The notes: a model not told the origin generated them from the sequence alone. DNA of 54,206 nucleotides from Beijerinckiaceae bacterium (GCA_030684835.1 JAUXWZ010000050.1:1-54206); one strand, 5' to 3'. Counted from the stretch's first letter, positions 26,077-35,122 are shown. Numbers and translations are program-made.

Positions 26077-27690
26077 ATGGATCGACGCACGTTTCTAAAG
26101 TCCAGCGCCGCCGCCGTCGGTGGAGTAGCCGCTCCGGCCGTATGGTCGCCATCGAAAGCGCAGTCGCGCCAGGAAACGCTGTTGATCGTTTCGGAAAGCG
26201 GGCCAAACAACCTCGACATCCACGGTGTTGGAACAAATGTCCCCGGCTATGAAGTGTCGTGGAACTGCTATGACAGGCTTATCAGTCACGAGATGAAGAC
26301 AGGGCCGAACGGCGCGCCCTATTACGACCGCGACAAATTCAAGCCCGAGCTCGCAGAGGACATGAATGTCGGCGACATGTCCGCCACGTTCAAACTGCGA
26401 AAGAACGCCAAATTTCAGGACGGCTCGCCCGTAACAGCGCGAGACGTGAAATGGTCGCTCGATCGCGCAGTGAGCGTCGGCGGGTTTCCGACCTTCCAGA
26501 TGAAGGCCGGCTCGCTTGAAAAGCCCGAACAATTTGTTGTCGTGGACGATCAGACGATCCGTGTCGACTTCATCCGCAAGGACAAACTTACTATCCCCGA
26601 CCTTGCAGTGATTGTGCCTTGCATCGTCAATTCCGAGCTGGTGAAGAAGAACGCCAATCCCAAAGACCCATGGGGGCTTGAGTACACCAAGCTGAACACT
26701 GCAGGGAGCGGCGCCTACAAGGTTACGCGTTGGACACCAGGTACAGAAGTTGTTCTTGAGCGCAACGAACAATGGGCATCCGGCCCGATGCCGAAAGTGC
26801 GCCGCATCATCTGGCGCATGATCCCCTCTGCGGGCAACCGCCGCGCGCTTTTGGAACGCGGTGACGCAGATATTTCCTACGATCAGCCCAACAAGGATTT
26901 TGCGGAGCTGAAGGGCAACAACAAGCTACGCATCATCTCGACGCCGTATTCTAATGGCATCCAGTACATCGGCATGAACGTCAAGATTGCGCCCTTTGAT
27001 AACGTCAAGGTGAGGCAGGCCGTGGCCTATGCCCTGCCCTATCAGAAGATCATGGATGCGGTGTTGTTTGGCCTGGCCGAGCCGATGTTCGGCGCGAAGG
27101 CAGGCTCTCCGCTTGAAGTGAAATGGCCGCAGCCGCATCAGTACAACAGCGATCTTGCGAAAGCCCGCCAATTGCTGGCCGAAGCGGGATACCCCAACGG
27201 CTTCGAGACAACCCTCTCTTTCGATCTGGGCTTTGCGGGCATCAACGAGCCGCTTTGCATCCTCGTACAGGAAAGCCTCGCGCTGATTGGAATCAAGACC
27301 ACTATCAACAAAGTGCCCGGCGCCAATTGGCGCACCGAATTGAACAAGAAGACGATGCCGCTGTTCACCAACGTCTTTTCCGGCTGGCTCGACTATCCCG
27401 AATATTTCTTCTTCTGGTGTTATGACGGCCAGAACTCGGTCTTCAACACCATGAGCTATCAGTCAAAGCAGATAGACGGCTATATCGAGGCTGCGCGTGT
27501 CGCCGCCGCAAACAACGATACGGCGGCCTACGACAAGAGCGTGAAGGATTTCGTCGGTCTCGCCTTCACGGACATACCACGCATCCCGATGTTCCAGCCC
27601 TATGTCAACGTTGCGATGCAGAAGAACGTCGATGGCTACCAGTATTGGTTCCACCGGCGCCTCGACTATCGCGCGCTCACCAAGAGCTGA
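26077..27690 (+). CDS. ABC transporter substrate-binding protein, SBP family 5, with Tat signal
   Basis: This periplasmic binding protein (537 residues) has a twin-arginine signal: M-D-R-R-T-F-L-K, an alanine-rich core and a cut near S-K-A-Q. Tat export implies folding, or metal or cofactor binding, in the cytoplasm. That differs from the Sec-type signals on the other three family-5 proteins in the window. Landmarks include E-S-G-P-N-N-L-D, A-T-F-K-L-R-K-N-A-K-F-Q-D-G-S-P-V and R-Q-A-V-A-Y-A-L. The ATG at 26077 follows AGGGGG; a start at 26053 is rejected because it precedes the Tat motif and lacks a ribosome site. It is first in the operon of importer plus atz-like enzymes and lies downstream of the GntR sites. 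Confidence 0.92.
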   Translation: MDRRTFLKSSAAAVGGVAAPAVWSPSKAQSRQETLLIVSESGPNNLDIHGVGTNVPGYEVSWNCYDRLISHEMKTGPNGAPYYDRDKFKPELAEDMNVGDMSATFKLRKNAKFQDGSPVTARDVKWSLDRAVSVGGFPTFQMKAGSLEKPEQFVVVDDQTIRVDFIRKDKLTIPDLAVIVPCIVNSELVKKNANPKDPWGLEYTKLNTAGSGAYKVTRWTPGTEVVLERNEQWASGPMPKVRRIIWRMIPSAGNRRALLERGDADISYDQPNKDFAELKGNNKLRIISTPYSNGIQYIGMNVKIAPFDNVKVRQAVAYALPYQKIMDAVLFGLAEPMFGAKAGSPLEVKWPQPHQYNSDLAKARQLLAEAGYPNGFETTLSFDLGFAGINEPLCILVQESLALIGIKTTINKVPGANWRTELNKKTMPLFTNVFSGWLDYPEYFFFWCYDGQNSVFNTMSYQSKQIDGYIEAARVAAANNDTAAYDKSVKDFVGLAFTDIPRIPMFQPYVNVAMQKNVDGYQYWFHRRLDYRALTKS

Positions 27691-27705
27691 GGGAAGGGAC
27701 GCAAA

Positions 27706-28719
27706 ATGCTGACGATGATCGCCCGCCGCATGATGCTCGCCATCCCGAGTATTGTCGGGGTGATCGTCGTCACCTTTCTTCTGACCCGCGTCTTGCCCGG
27801 CGACACGGCCGCCTATTTCGCGGGCCCCGCCGCGTCCGCGCAGGCCGTTGAAGAAGTACGGGTTAAATTGGGACTTGATCAGTCAATTCCTGTTCAGTTC
27901 GCCAGTTATGTTGGCGATCTTTTGCGCGGTGATCTCGGCGCCTCGCTTACGACGGGACGCCCCGTGGTGACGGAGCTTGCGGCGCGATTGCCTGCATCGA
28001 CAGAATTGACGCTTGCGGCGCTGCTGCTCTCGCTCGTGATAGCCGTACCGCTCGGAATCATAGCTGCTGTGCGAAACGATTCCTGGGTCGATCACTTCAC
28101 CCGGATATTCACCACGGCTGGCGTTTCGCTGCCTGTATTCTTCACAGGTCTTCTTTTCGTTTACGTATTCTACTTTTTGCTCGGCTGGGCGCCAGCGCCT
28201 CTTGGCAGGCTGGACGTCTTCTACTCCTCGCCCCCCGAATGGACGGGCTTCTTTCTGATCGACTCGCTCGTTGCGCGCGAATGGGAAACATTCCGCGCCG
28301 CCCTCGCCCAGCTGGCTTTGCCGACGATCACGCTTGCTGTCTTCTCACTAGCGCCTATCGCGCGCATTACGCGCGCATCCATGTTGAATGTCCTTGCTTC
28401 GGATTTTGTACGCACCGCTCGCGCTGCTGGCCTCTCTGGCGGGACTGTTGTCATGCGCTACGCGTTTCGCAACGCGCTTCTGCCTGTCATCACCACGCTC
28501 GGTATGGTGTTCTCCTTCCTGCTTGGCGCCAATGTGCTTGTCGAGAAGGTGTTCGCCTGGCCGGGTGTCGGCTCCTACGCGGTCGAAGCGCTTCTGGCGT
28601 CGGATTATGCGCCAGTACAGGGGTTCGTTCTTGTCATGGCTATCCTGTATGTCCTCGTCAATCTCGCAATTGATCTGCTCTATGGCGTCGTGGACCCGCG
28701 CATGAAGGTGGAAGGATGA
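27706..28719 (+). CDS. ABC transporter permease, DppB/OppB type
   Basis: This inner-membrane permease has 337 residues. The first helix at residues 10-28 is followed by RVLPGD, then LGLDQSIPVQF and GDLGAS of the DppB periplasmic segment, five further helices, the loop ARAAGLSGGTVV and the C-terminal VDPRMKVEG. It begins with an ATG after AGGGAAGGG, 15 bases downstream of the binding-protein stop, and its stop overlaps the DppC-type start as ATGA. Confidence 0.93.
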   Translation: MLTMIARRMMLAIPSIVGVIVVTFLLTRVLPGDTAAYFAGPAASAQAVEEVRVKLGLDQSIPVQFASYVGDLLRGDLGASLTTGRPVVTELAARLPASTELTLAALLLSLVIAVPLGIIAAVRNDSWVDHFTRIFTTAGVSLPVFFTGLLFVYVFYFLLGWAPAPLGRLDVFYSSPPEWTGFFLIDSLVAREWETFRAALAQLALPTITLAVFSLAPIARITRASMLNVLASDFVRTARAAGLSGGTVVMRYAFRNALLPVITTLGMVFSFLLGANVLVEKVFAWPGVGSYAVEALLASDYAPVQGFVLVMAILYVLVNLAIDLLYGVVDPRMKVEG

Positions 28720-29615
28720 CCTCCATTGCCGAGATTCCTCCAGTTGTTCAATCGGCGCGCGCCCATGGCTTGAAGGCGGTATTCCAGCACGCGCGCTACG
28801 TCATGCGCGAAAATCCGGTGACCGGCTTTGCGTTCCTGATGTTTCTATTCTTCGTTCTGTGCGCCACGATCGGCCCGTGGCTCGTCCCTCATGATCCGCT
28901 GGCAAGCAACACGGCGCAGGCCTTGAAGCCGCCGTCCGCCTTGAACTGGTTTGGCACCGACCAGCTCGGACGCGATATCTTCAGCCGTGTCGTCGTGGCC
29001 GCGCGTCTCGATCTTGCAATCGCCATCTCCTCGGTCCTGCTCGTCTTCGCCTTTGGCGGATTATCTGGCGTCGCTGCGGGCTATTTTGGCGGCTGGACCG
29101 ACCGGATCGTCGGTCGCATCTGCGACACGATTATGGCGTTTCCGCTTTTTGTCCTGGCGATGGGCATTGTCGCCGCGTTGGGCAACACGGTGACCAACAT
29201 CGTCATCGCGACAGCTATTATCAATTATCCACTCTATGCGCGCCTTGCGCGCAGCGAGGCGAATGTGCGGCGTGACGCCGGCTTTGTTCACGCAGCGCGG
29301 CTTTCGGGAAACAGCGAAGGGCGCATCCTCCTGATGCATATCCTGCCGAACATTCTGCCAATCATGATGGTGCAGGTTTCGCTCACCATGGGATACGCGA
29401 TCCTGAATGCCGCCGGCCTCTCATTTATTGGTCTTGGCGTGCGCCCCCCGACGCCTGAATGGGGCATCATGGTGGCCGAAGGCGCGTCATTCATCGTGTC
29501 TGGCGAGTGGTGGATCGCCTTCTTCCCTGGCCTAACACTGATGCTCGCGGTCTTCTGTTTCAATCTTCTCGGCGATGGTCTGCGCGATATCGTCGACCCT
29601 CAACGACGCACGTGA
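28716..29615 (+). CDS. ABC transporter permease, DppC/OppC type
   Basis: This inner-membrane permease has 299 residues. A 40-residue cytoplasmic tail and a first helix at about residues 42-62 are followed by FGTDQLGRD, the DppC hallmark. Five helices follow, with the contact loop HAARLSGNSEGRI and the C-terminal FNLLGDGLRDIVDP. Its ATG overlaps the upstream stop (ATGA), indicating coupling. It forms the pore with the DppB-type protein. Confidence 0.93.
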   Translation: MTSIAEIPPVVQSARAHGLKAVFQHARYVMRENPVTGFAFLMFLFFVLCATIGPWLVPHDPLASNTAQALKPPSALNWFGTDQLGRDIFSRVVVAARLDLAIAISSVLLVFAFGGLSGVAAGYFGGWTDRIVGRICDTIMAFPLFVLAMGIVAALGNTVTNIVIATAIINYPLYARLARSEANVRRDAGFVHAARLSGNSEGRILLMHILPNILPIMMVQVSLTMGYAILNAAGLSFIGLGVRPPTPEWGIMVAEGASFIVSGEWWIAFFPGLTLMLAVFCFNLLGDGLRDIVDPQRRT

Positions 29616-29621
29616 GGCGCC

Positions 29622-31322
29622 ATGACGTCGCAACCCTTGCTTGAAGTCCGGGACCTGACCATCGAGTTCTCGACCCGCCGCGGTGTCGTGAAGGCGGTTC
29701 AACGTGTGGATCTTTCACTTGCGAAAGGCGAAACGCTCGGCATCGTTGGCGAGTCTGGATCAGGAAAGTCGGTTACGTCCTATGCCGTCATGCGCATTCT
29801 CGATCGGGCCGGGCGCATTGCGAACGGCGCGATAATATATTCCGGCATTGATGTAGGCGCCGCGACCGAAAGCGAAATGCAGGATCTGCGCGGTCGCGAA
29901 ATGTCGATGATCTTTCAAAATCCCCGCGCGGCGCTCAATCCGATTCGTAAGATTGGTCGGCAAATCGAGGATGTGCTCATTCGCCACGTTCAAGCGACGC
30001 GGGCCGATGCGCGCGAAAAAGCGATCGGCGCCTTGCGTCAGGTGCGCATAGCAAATCCTGAAGAACGGTATAGCGCCTATCCATTTGAGCTTTCCGGCGG
30101 CATGTGTCAGCGCGTCGTCATCGCCCTGGCGTTGGCTTGTCAGCCCCGCCTTCTCATAGCGGATGAGCCGACCACGGGCCTTGACGTCACTACGCAGAAG
30201 GCGGTGATGGACCTAATCGTCGAACTCACGCGCGAGCGCGGAATGTCGACGCTTCTCATAACCCACGACCTTGGCCTGGCGGCGACCTATTGCGACCGGG
30301 TCATCGTGATGGAAAAAGGCAATGTTGTCGAAAGCGCTACGGCTGAGGAGATTTTCCGTGCGCCGCAACATCCGTATACACGCAAGCTGATGCGAGCGAC
30401 GCCACGGCCGGGCGCGCGTCTGTGCGATCTTCTTCCCGAAGAACCGGCTCCAGTTGATCGAGCAGCGGCCGTCAACGTGACGTCAGACACATCGCCACTT
30501 CTGCGTGTTGAGAATCTTGTGAAGGAATACCCGCGAAAATCCACCGCGCCATTTTTCGCTCGCTTCATGAAGCGCGGCAAATTTAAACATCCGCCGCCGT
30601 TTCGCGCTGTGACCGGTATCAGCTTTGATGTGATGCGTGGCGAGACGCTCGGCCTCGTTGGCGAATCCGGCTGCGGAAAGTCCACCACGTCGATGATGCT
30701 GATGCGGTTGATCGATTCGACTGCCGGCAAAATTGTGTTCGATGGGACCGATTTGGCGACGATCCCGGCAAGAGACTTTGCGCTGAACCCGCTGCGGCGG
30801 CGTATCCAGATGGTGTTTCAGGACCCTACTGACAGCCTGAATCCACGTTACACTGCGGCGCGCGCTATTGCAGATCCGCTTCTGCGCGTCGGCACAATCG
30901 AACGATCGAAAGTGCGGACGCGCTGCGAAGAGCTTGCCCTGCTCGTCGGATTGCCCCTCGATCTACTTGACCGCCTTCCACATCAACTCTCAGGCGGGCA
31001 GAAGGCGCGTGTAGGCATTGCGCGTGCGCTCGCACTGGAGCCGGACCTTGTCGTGCTCGACGAACCTACGGCGGCGCTCGATGTGTCCGTTCAGGCGATC
31101 GTTCTAAATCTGTTGCAAGATCTCAAGGAGCGGTTGGGCATCAGCTATCTCTTCGTCAGTCACGATCTTCATGTGGTCAGACTTTTGTGCGATCGCGTCA
31201 TCGTCATGCGTTCGGGCGTTATTGTCGAACAGGGGCCGACGGCGAAGGTACTCGAGGCGCCGGAGGCCGAATACACCCGCGAGCTGATCGCCGCGATACC
31301 GCACCCGCCCTTCGCGGCATGA
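29622..31322 (+). CDS. Fused double ATPase (DppD-DppF in one chain) of a peptide-type ABC importer
   Basis: This 566-residue protein joins two complete ABC domains. Domain 1 (about residues 5-260) has Walker A GESGSGKS, signature LSGGMCQR, Walker B LLIADE and H-loop ITHD. Domain 2 (about residues 292-555) has Walker A GESGCGKS, signature LSGGQKAR, Walker B LVVLDE and H-loop VSHD. In domain 1 the usual R of the signature GGMRQR is C, and in domain 2 GGQRQR is GGQKAR. The two other importers in the window encode the halves separately, so this system comes from a different lineage. It starts six bases after the permease stop. Confidence 0.94.
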   Translation: MTSQPLLEVRDLTIEFSTRRGVVKAVQRVDLSLAKGETLGIVGESGSGKSVTSYAVMRILDRAGRIANGAIIYSGIDVGAATESEMQDLRGREMSMIFQNPRAALNPIRKIGRQIEDVLIRHVQATRADAREKAIGALRQVRIANPEERYSAYPFELSGGMCQRVVIALALACQPRLLIADEPTTGLDVTTQKAVMDLIVELTRERGMSTLLITHDLGLAATYCDRVIVMEKGNVVESATAEEIFRAPQHPYTRKLMRATPRPGARLCDLLPEEPAPVDRAAAVNVTSDTSPLLRVENLVKEYPRKSTAPFFARFMKRGKFKHPPPFRAVTGISFDVMRGETLGLVGESGCGKSTTSMMLMRLIDSTAGKIVFDGTDLATIPARDFALNPLRRRIQMVFQDPTDSLNPRYTAARAIADPLLRVGTIERSKVRTRCEELALLVGLPLDLLDRLPHQLSGGQKARVGIARALALEPDLVVLDEPTAALDVSVQAIVLNLLQDLKERLGISYLFVSHDLHVVRLLCDRVIVMRSGVIVEQGPTAKVLEAPEAEYTRELIAAIPHPPFAA

Positions 31323-31335
31323 CGTCAGGAACCAA

Positions 31336-33138
31336 GTGGAAATGATTGAACTGAGCCTCGATCTTCATTGCCTCCGCCTGGCTTATGCGGACGGAGCTTC
31401 TCCTGAGGAGGTTGTGCGTCTTGTGTATAGCCGCATAAAGGCCGCCGCTGATCCCGGCATATTCATTTCACTGCTTGATGAAGAGACCGCGTTGGCGCAC
31501 GCCCGCGCCCTCGGGCCGTACGATGCTGACAAGCCCCTCTGGGGGGCGCCATTCGCGATAAAGGACAACATCGATCTGGCTGGAACGCCAACAACCGCGG
31601 CTTGTCCCGACTTTGCTTTCACGCCGAAGGAGGACGCATTCTGTGTGGCGAGGCTCGTCGCCGCGGGGGCCATCCCGATCGGCAAAACGAATCTTGATCA
31701 GTTTGCGACCGGTCTCGTGGGCGTGCGCTCTCCGTATCCTGTGCCGCTTAATTCCTTCAACGCCCGCGTCGTGCCGGGTGGCTCGAGTTCCGGCTCCGCT
31801 GTTGCGGTCGCGCGCGGTCTCGTCAGTTTCGCGCTCGGAACAGATACGGCGGGCTCAGGCCGCGTGCCGGCGGGCCTGAACAACATTGTCGGCCTGAAGC
31901 CCACGCTGGGCGCCATATCCACACGCGGGATCGTGCCGGCTTGCCGCACGCTCGATTGCGTTTCCATCTTTGCACTCACCGTCGATGACGCCTATGCGGT
32001 ATTCGCCGAAATGGCGGCGTTTGACCCACAAGATGGATATTCCAGGCAGGTTCCCGTCACGCCGCTTGGCCCTGCCCAACCGGCGCTTCGGCTCGGGATT
32101 CCAGATGCGCGTACGCTGACATTTGCGGGCGATGATCAGGCGCGCGCAGCATTCGATCACGCAAAGAAGGAGGCGATTGCCGCCGGCGCTCAAATCTTGG
32201 AGCTTGATTTTCAGCCATTCTTCGATGTCGCGCGTCTGCTGTATGAAGGGCCATGGGTCGCCGAGCGGTATCAGGCGATACGCGGGTTCATCGATAGCAA
32301 ACCCGACTCCGTTTATCCCGTCACGCACGCCATAATTGAAGGCGCGAAACGCTTCACTGCGGCAGATGCTTTTGAGGCGCTCTACAAGCTTGCCGATCTG
32401 AGGCAGGCGGCGAGTTCAGTCTGGAGCAGCGTCGACGCGATGATGGTTCCCACCTATCCGCGTCCAAGATCGGTTGCGGATCTGTCGGCAGATCCGCTCG
32501 GGCCCAACAGCGAGCTAGGGACCTATACGAATTTCGTCAATCTCATGGATATGTGCGCATTGGCTGTGCCGACGGCGTTGCGCGCAGATGGCTTCCCCAA
32601 CAGTGTGACGCTCATAGCGCCGTCTGGGCGCGATGGTCTGCTTGCCGCTTTCGGCGCGGCGCTACACGCGCACGCCGGCGTTTCGCTCGGCGCCACCGGT
32701 CGCGAAGCGCCCCAAACGACCATGCGAAGTCGACGCGCCCAGGCTGGCGAAATCGAAGTCGCGGTTGTTGGCGCGCACCTCTCAGGAATGGCGCTCAACA
32801 ATGAGCTGACGAGCCGTGGCGGCCGCTTCCTGCGCGCATGTCCCACGACGCCGGAATACAGATTGTTCGCCCTTCCCGGCGGCCCGCCCCGGCGCCCGGG
32901 ACTTCTGCGCGTCGCCTCGGGCGGCGCGGCCATCGCCACGGAGGTCTGGGCAATGCCGGAGGCGACCTTTGGATCTTTTGTCGCCGGGGTTCCGGCGCCG
33001 CTCGGCATTGGGACCACGCGACTCTGTGATGGAACGCATCCGAAAGGCTTCATCGTCGAGAATGTCGCTACAAACGGAGCGGAAGACATTACGACGTGGG
33101 GTGGATGGCGGGCTTACTGCGCGGGAGTAGCGGCATGA
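31336..33138 (+). CDS. atzF: Allophanate hydrolase, AtzF type
   Basis: This 600-residue amidase-signature enzyme hydrolyses allophanate (urea-1-carboxylate) to ammonia and CO2, the last step of urea-amidolyase-type and s-triazine pathways. The catalytic triad is visible as K76 (FAIKDN), cis-S150 (PGGSSSG) and nucleophile S174 (DTAGSGR), with the correct 24-residue serine spacing. A second domain follows residue about 460 (GEIEVAVVGAHLSGMALN, E-Y-R-L-F-A-L-P) and matches the extra C-terminal domain that separates AtzF-type allophanate hydrolases from simple amidases. GTG at 31336 has AGGA upstream; ATG 31342 is an alternative. It follows the fused ATPase by 13 bases and overlaps the DUF4089 gene as ATGA. 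Confidence 0.93.
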   Translation: MEMIELSLDLHCLRLAYADGASPEEVVRLVYSRIKAAADPGIFISLLDEETALAHARALGPYDADKPLWGAPFAIKDNIDLAGTPTTAACPDFAFTPKEDAFCVARLVAAGAIPIGKTNLDQFATGLVGVRSPYPVPLNSFNARVVPGGSSSGSAVAVARGLVSFALGTDTAGSGRVPAGLNNIVGLKPTLGAISTRGIVPACRTLDCVSIFALTVDDAYAVFAEMAAFDPQDGYSRQVPVTPLGPAQPALRLGIPDARTLTFAGDDQARAAFDHAKKEAIAAGAQILELDFQPFFDVARLLYEGPWVAERYQAIRGFIDSKPDSVYPVTHAIIEGAKRFTAADAFEALYKLADLRQAASSVWSSVDAMMVPTYPRPRSVADLSADPLGPNSELGTYTNFVNLMDMCALAVPTALRADGFPNSVTLIAPSGRDGLLAAFGAALHAHAGVSLGATGREAPQTTMRSRRAQAGEIEVAVVGAHLSGMALNNELTSRGGRFLRACPTTPEYRLFALPGGPPRRPGLLRVASGGAAIATEVWAMPEATFGSFVAGVPAPLGIGTTRLCDGTHPKGFIVENVATNGAEDITTWGGWRAYCAGVAA

Positions 33139-33335
33139 ATGAGGCCAGCAAGAACGTAATAGCTGATGCAGGCGCATACGTGGACACGGCGTCGGCGCTA
33201 ATCGGACTGCCGATCCCCGAAGCCAGCAAGCCGATCGTCGTCGCTAACCTTGAAGTCGCGATGCGGATGGCTGCGCTACTCGATGGTTTCGAGCTCGACG
33301 ACCGTGAGGAGCCTGCGCCGGTGTTTCGCCCATGA
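33135..33335 (+). CDS. atzG: DUF4089 small subunit, AtzG/HpxX-like
   Basis: This 66-residue helical protein has the DUF4089 pattern: V-D-x-A-S-A-L-I-G-L-P-I-P near residues 19-31, followed by V-V-A-N-L-E-V-A-M-R-M-A. In Pseudomonas sp. ADP the equivalent AtzG is a GatC-like partner that is needed to form a stable complex with AtzE; HpxX is the purine-pathway relative. The ATG at 33135 overlaps the allophanate-hydrolase stop (ATGA), and its own stop overlaps the amidase start (ATGA). That tight coupling fits 1:1 assembly with the next gene product. A frame from 33096 is rejected because it lies inside atzF. Confidence 0.9.
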   Translation: MNEASKNVIADAGAYVDTASALIGLPIPEASKPIVVANLEVAMRMAALLDGFELDDREEPAPVFRP

Positions 33336-34729
33336 CCAAGTTTTCCACGGCGACATGTCGCGACCTGACGGACGACTTCAAGGCGGGGCGCGCAACTGCT
33401 CGCCGCCACGTCGAGGCGAGTCTCGCGCGAATCGCGGCCTATGACACGCGCGTGAATGCCTTCACTGATGTTCTGGCTGATCGCGCGCTGGCGCGGGCCG
33501 ACATGCTGGACGCGGCGCGGTCTCGCGGCGAAGCGCTCGGCCCGTTGGCTGGCGTTCCCTTCGCGGTTAAAAATTTGTTCGACGCAGAGGGCGTTCCCAC
33601 CCGCGCCGGGTCGCGCATCAATGTCGACAAAGGCTTATCGCGCGCTGATGCAACGCTGATTCGAAAACTTGAAGCGGCGGGAGCCATCCTCATCGGGTGC
33701 CTCAACATGGGCGAGTACGCCTACGACTTTACGGGCGAGAACGCCCATTACGGTCCTTCCCACAACCCGCATGACCTCGCACGCATGACCGGGGGATCCT
33801 CGGGCGGCAGCGGCGCCTGTGTCGCTGCTGGCATGGTTCCCCTCGCGCTCGGCTCCGATACAAACGGCTCCATCCGCGTGCCGTCTTCGTTGTGTGGTCT
33901 GTTCGGCCTCAAGCCCACGTTCGGAAGGCTCTCGCGCGCGGGCACGTTTCCCTTCGTCGCAAGCCTCGATCACCTTGGCCCGATGACGCGCAGCGTTGCC
34001 GACCTTGCTGTGACCTACGATTGCATGCAGGGGCGCGATGAAAGCGATCCGGCGCAAACGCCGCGTGAATCGGAACCTGTTTCCGGTCTTGTTGACGCCG
34101 GTGTTGCGGGGCTTCGCATCGCGCGCGCGGCCGGCTTCTTTGAAGAAGCCGCCGATCCTCCCGGCCGCATGGCCGTCGAGCGTGTTTGCGCCACGCTTGG
34201 CGCAACGGCGCGCGTGGATTATCCCGAACCACTGCGGGCTCGCGCAGCCGCCTTTCTCATCACCATGGCGGAAGGCGCAGCCCTGCATCTCGACACGATC
34301 CGCACGCGCGCTGCCGAGTACGATCCCGACGTCCGCGAGCGTTTGATGGCGGGGGCGCTGCTGCCGGCTGCCTGGATTCAGAAGGCGCAGAAGTTTCGCC
34401 GGTGGCACGCGGCGGCGGCCGCGCGCATGTTCGAGGATGTCGATATTCTGATCGCCCCCGCGACCCCGTGCCAGGCGCCGTTGATCGGACAAAAGACGTT
34501 CATGTTCGCTGGCGCCGAAGTGCCCGTTCGCGCAAATCTTGGCGTCTTCACGCAGCCGTTTTCGTTCATCGGTCTCCCCGTCGTCAGCGCGCCGGTCTGG
34601 CTAGAAGGCGAAACAATGCCCATTGGCGTTCAATTGATCGCTCCACCTTGGCGCGAAGATCTGGCGTTGCGCGCGGCGCGTGCGCTGGAGATTGCCGGCC
34701 TCGCACGCGCCCCGGTCGCGCAGCTTTAG
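33332..34729 (+). CDS. atzE: AtzE/HpxY-family amidase (1-carboxybiuret or oxalurate-type amidohydrolase)
   Basis: This 465-residue amidase-signature enzyme has a catalytic triad visible as K80 (FAVKNLFD), cis-S156 (TGGSSGGSG) and nucleophile S180 (DTNGSIR). Close relatives are AtzE, which deaminates 1-carboxybiuret to 1,3-dicarboxyurea, and HpxY, proposed for oxalurate or related ureides. Which substrate applies here cannot be read from the sequence. It is sandwiched between the DUF4089 and DUF3225 genes, the same order as atzG-atzE-atzH and hpxX-Y-Z. The ATG at 33332 overlaps the DUF4089 stop. No cyanuric acid hydrolase (AtzD) or triazine hydrolase is encoded here, so a ureide substrate is at least as likely. 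Confidence 0.9.
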   Translation: MTKFSTATCRDLTDDFKAGRATARRHVEASLARIAAYDTRVNAFTDVLADRALARADMLDAARSRGEALGPLAGVPFAVKNLFDAEGVPTRAGSRINVDKGLSRADATLIRKLEAAGAILIGCLNMGEYAYDFTGENAHYGPSHNPHDLARMTGGSSGGSGACVAAGMVPLALGSDTNGSIRVPSSLCGLFGLKPTFGRLSRAGTFPFVASLDHLGPMTRSVADLAVTYDCMQGRDESDPAQTPRESEPVSGLVDAGVAGLRIARAAGFFEEAADPPGRMAVERVCATLGATARVDYPEPLRARAAAFLITMAEGAALHLDTIRTRAAEYDPDVRERLMAGALLPAAWIQKAQKFRRWHAAAAARMFEDVDILIAPATPCQAPLIGQKTFMFAGAEVPVRANLGVFTQPFSFIGLPVVSAPVWLEGETMPIGVQLIAPPWREDLALRAARALEIAGLARAPVAQL

Positions 34730-34738
34730 GACTTGATG

Positions 34739-35122
34739 ATGGTGAACAATCCGAAGATCAAAGCAGAAGTTGAGCGCGCCTTCGCCGCCTACGAACAGGC
34801 GCTGGTCACAAACGACGTGGACGCGCTCGATGCTTTCTTCTGGAATGACCCGCTCGCCGTTCGGTATGGCGGCGGCGAGAATCTCTATGGTTATGAGGCT
34901 ATCTCCGCTTTCCGCGCGGCGCGCTCGCCCGCGGGCCTCCTGCGAAGATTGCAGCAAACAGTGGTCACGACATTCGGGAATGATTTCGCGACGGCATGTA
35001 CACTTTTCACGCGGGACACAGCGCCCGGCATGGTCGGGCGGCAGACGCAGACCTGGGCTCGCACGGAGAAGGGCTGGAAGATAGTTGCCGCTCATGTGAG
35101 CGTCATTCCGAGTCCCGTATAG
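34739..35122 (+). CDS. atzH: DUF3225 / SnoaL-like protein, AtzH/HpxZ-like
   Basis: This 127-residue protein of the NTF2/SnoaL fold contains F-x-x-Y-E-x-A-L near residue 12, F-F-W-N-D-P and R-Y-G-G-G-E-N-L-Y-G in the middle, and W-A-R-T-E-x-G-W-K-I-V-A-A-H-V-S at the end. These features define DUF3225. AtzH of Pseudomonas sp. ADP is a decarboxylating amidohydrolase that recycles 1,3-dicarboxyurea to allophanate, preventing a dead end; HpxZ is the oxalurate-pathway relative. ATG 34739 has AGGA seven bases upstream; ATG 34736 and TTG 34733 are alternatives. It is last in the operon and is followed at once by a terminator. Confidence 0.88.
   Translation: MVNNPKIKAEVERAFAAYEQALVTNDVDALDAFFWNDPLAVRYGGGENLYGYEAISAFRAARSPAGLLRRLQQTVVTTFGNDFATACTLFTRDTAPGMVGRQTQTWARTEKGWKIVAAHVSVIPSPV

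Noticed and set aside
31336..35122. Reading the atzF-G-E-H set as an atrazine-degradation operon
   Set aside because: The upper-pathway genes (AtzA-D) are absent. AtzGEH relatives also occur in purine/oxalurate pathways and the operon carries a peptide-type importer, so atrazine use is not supported.
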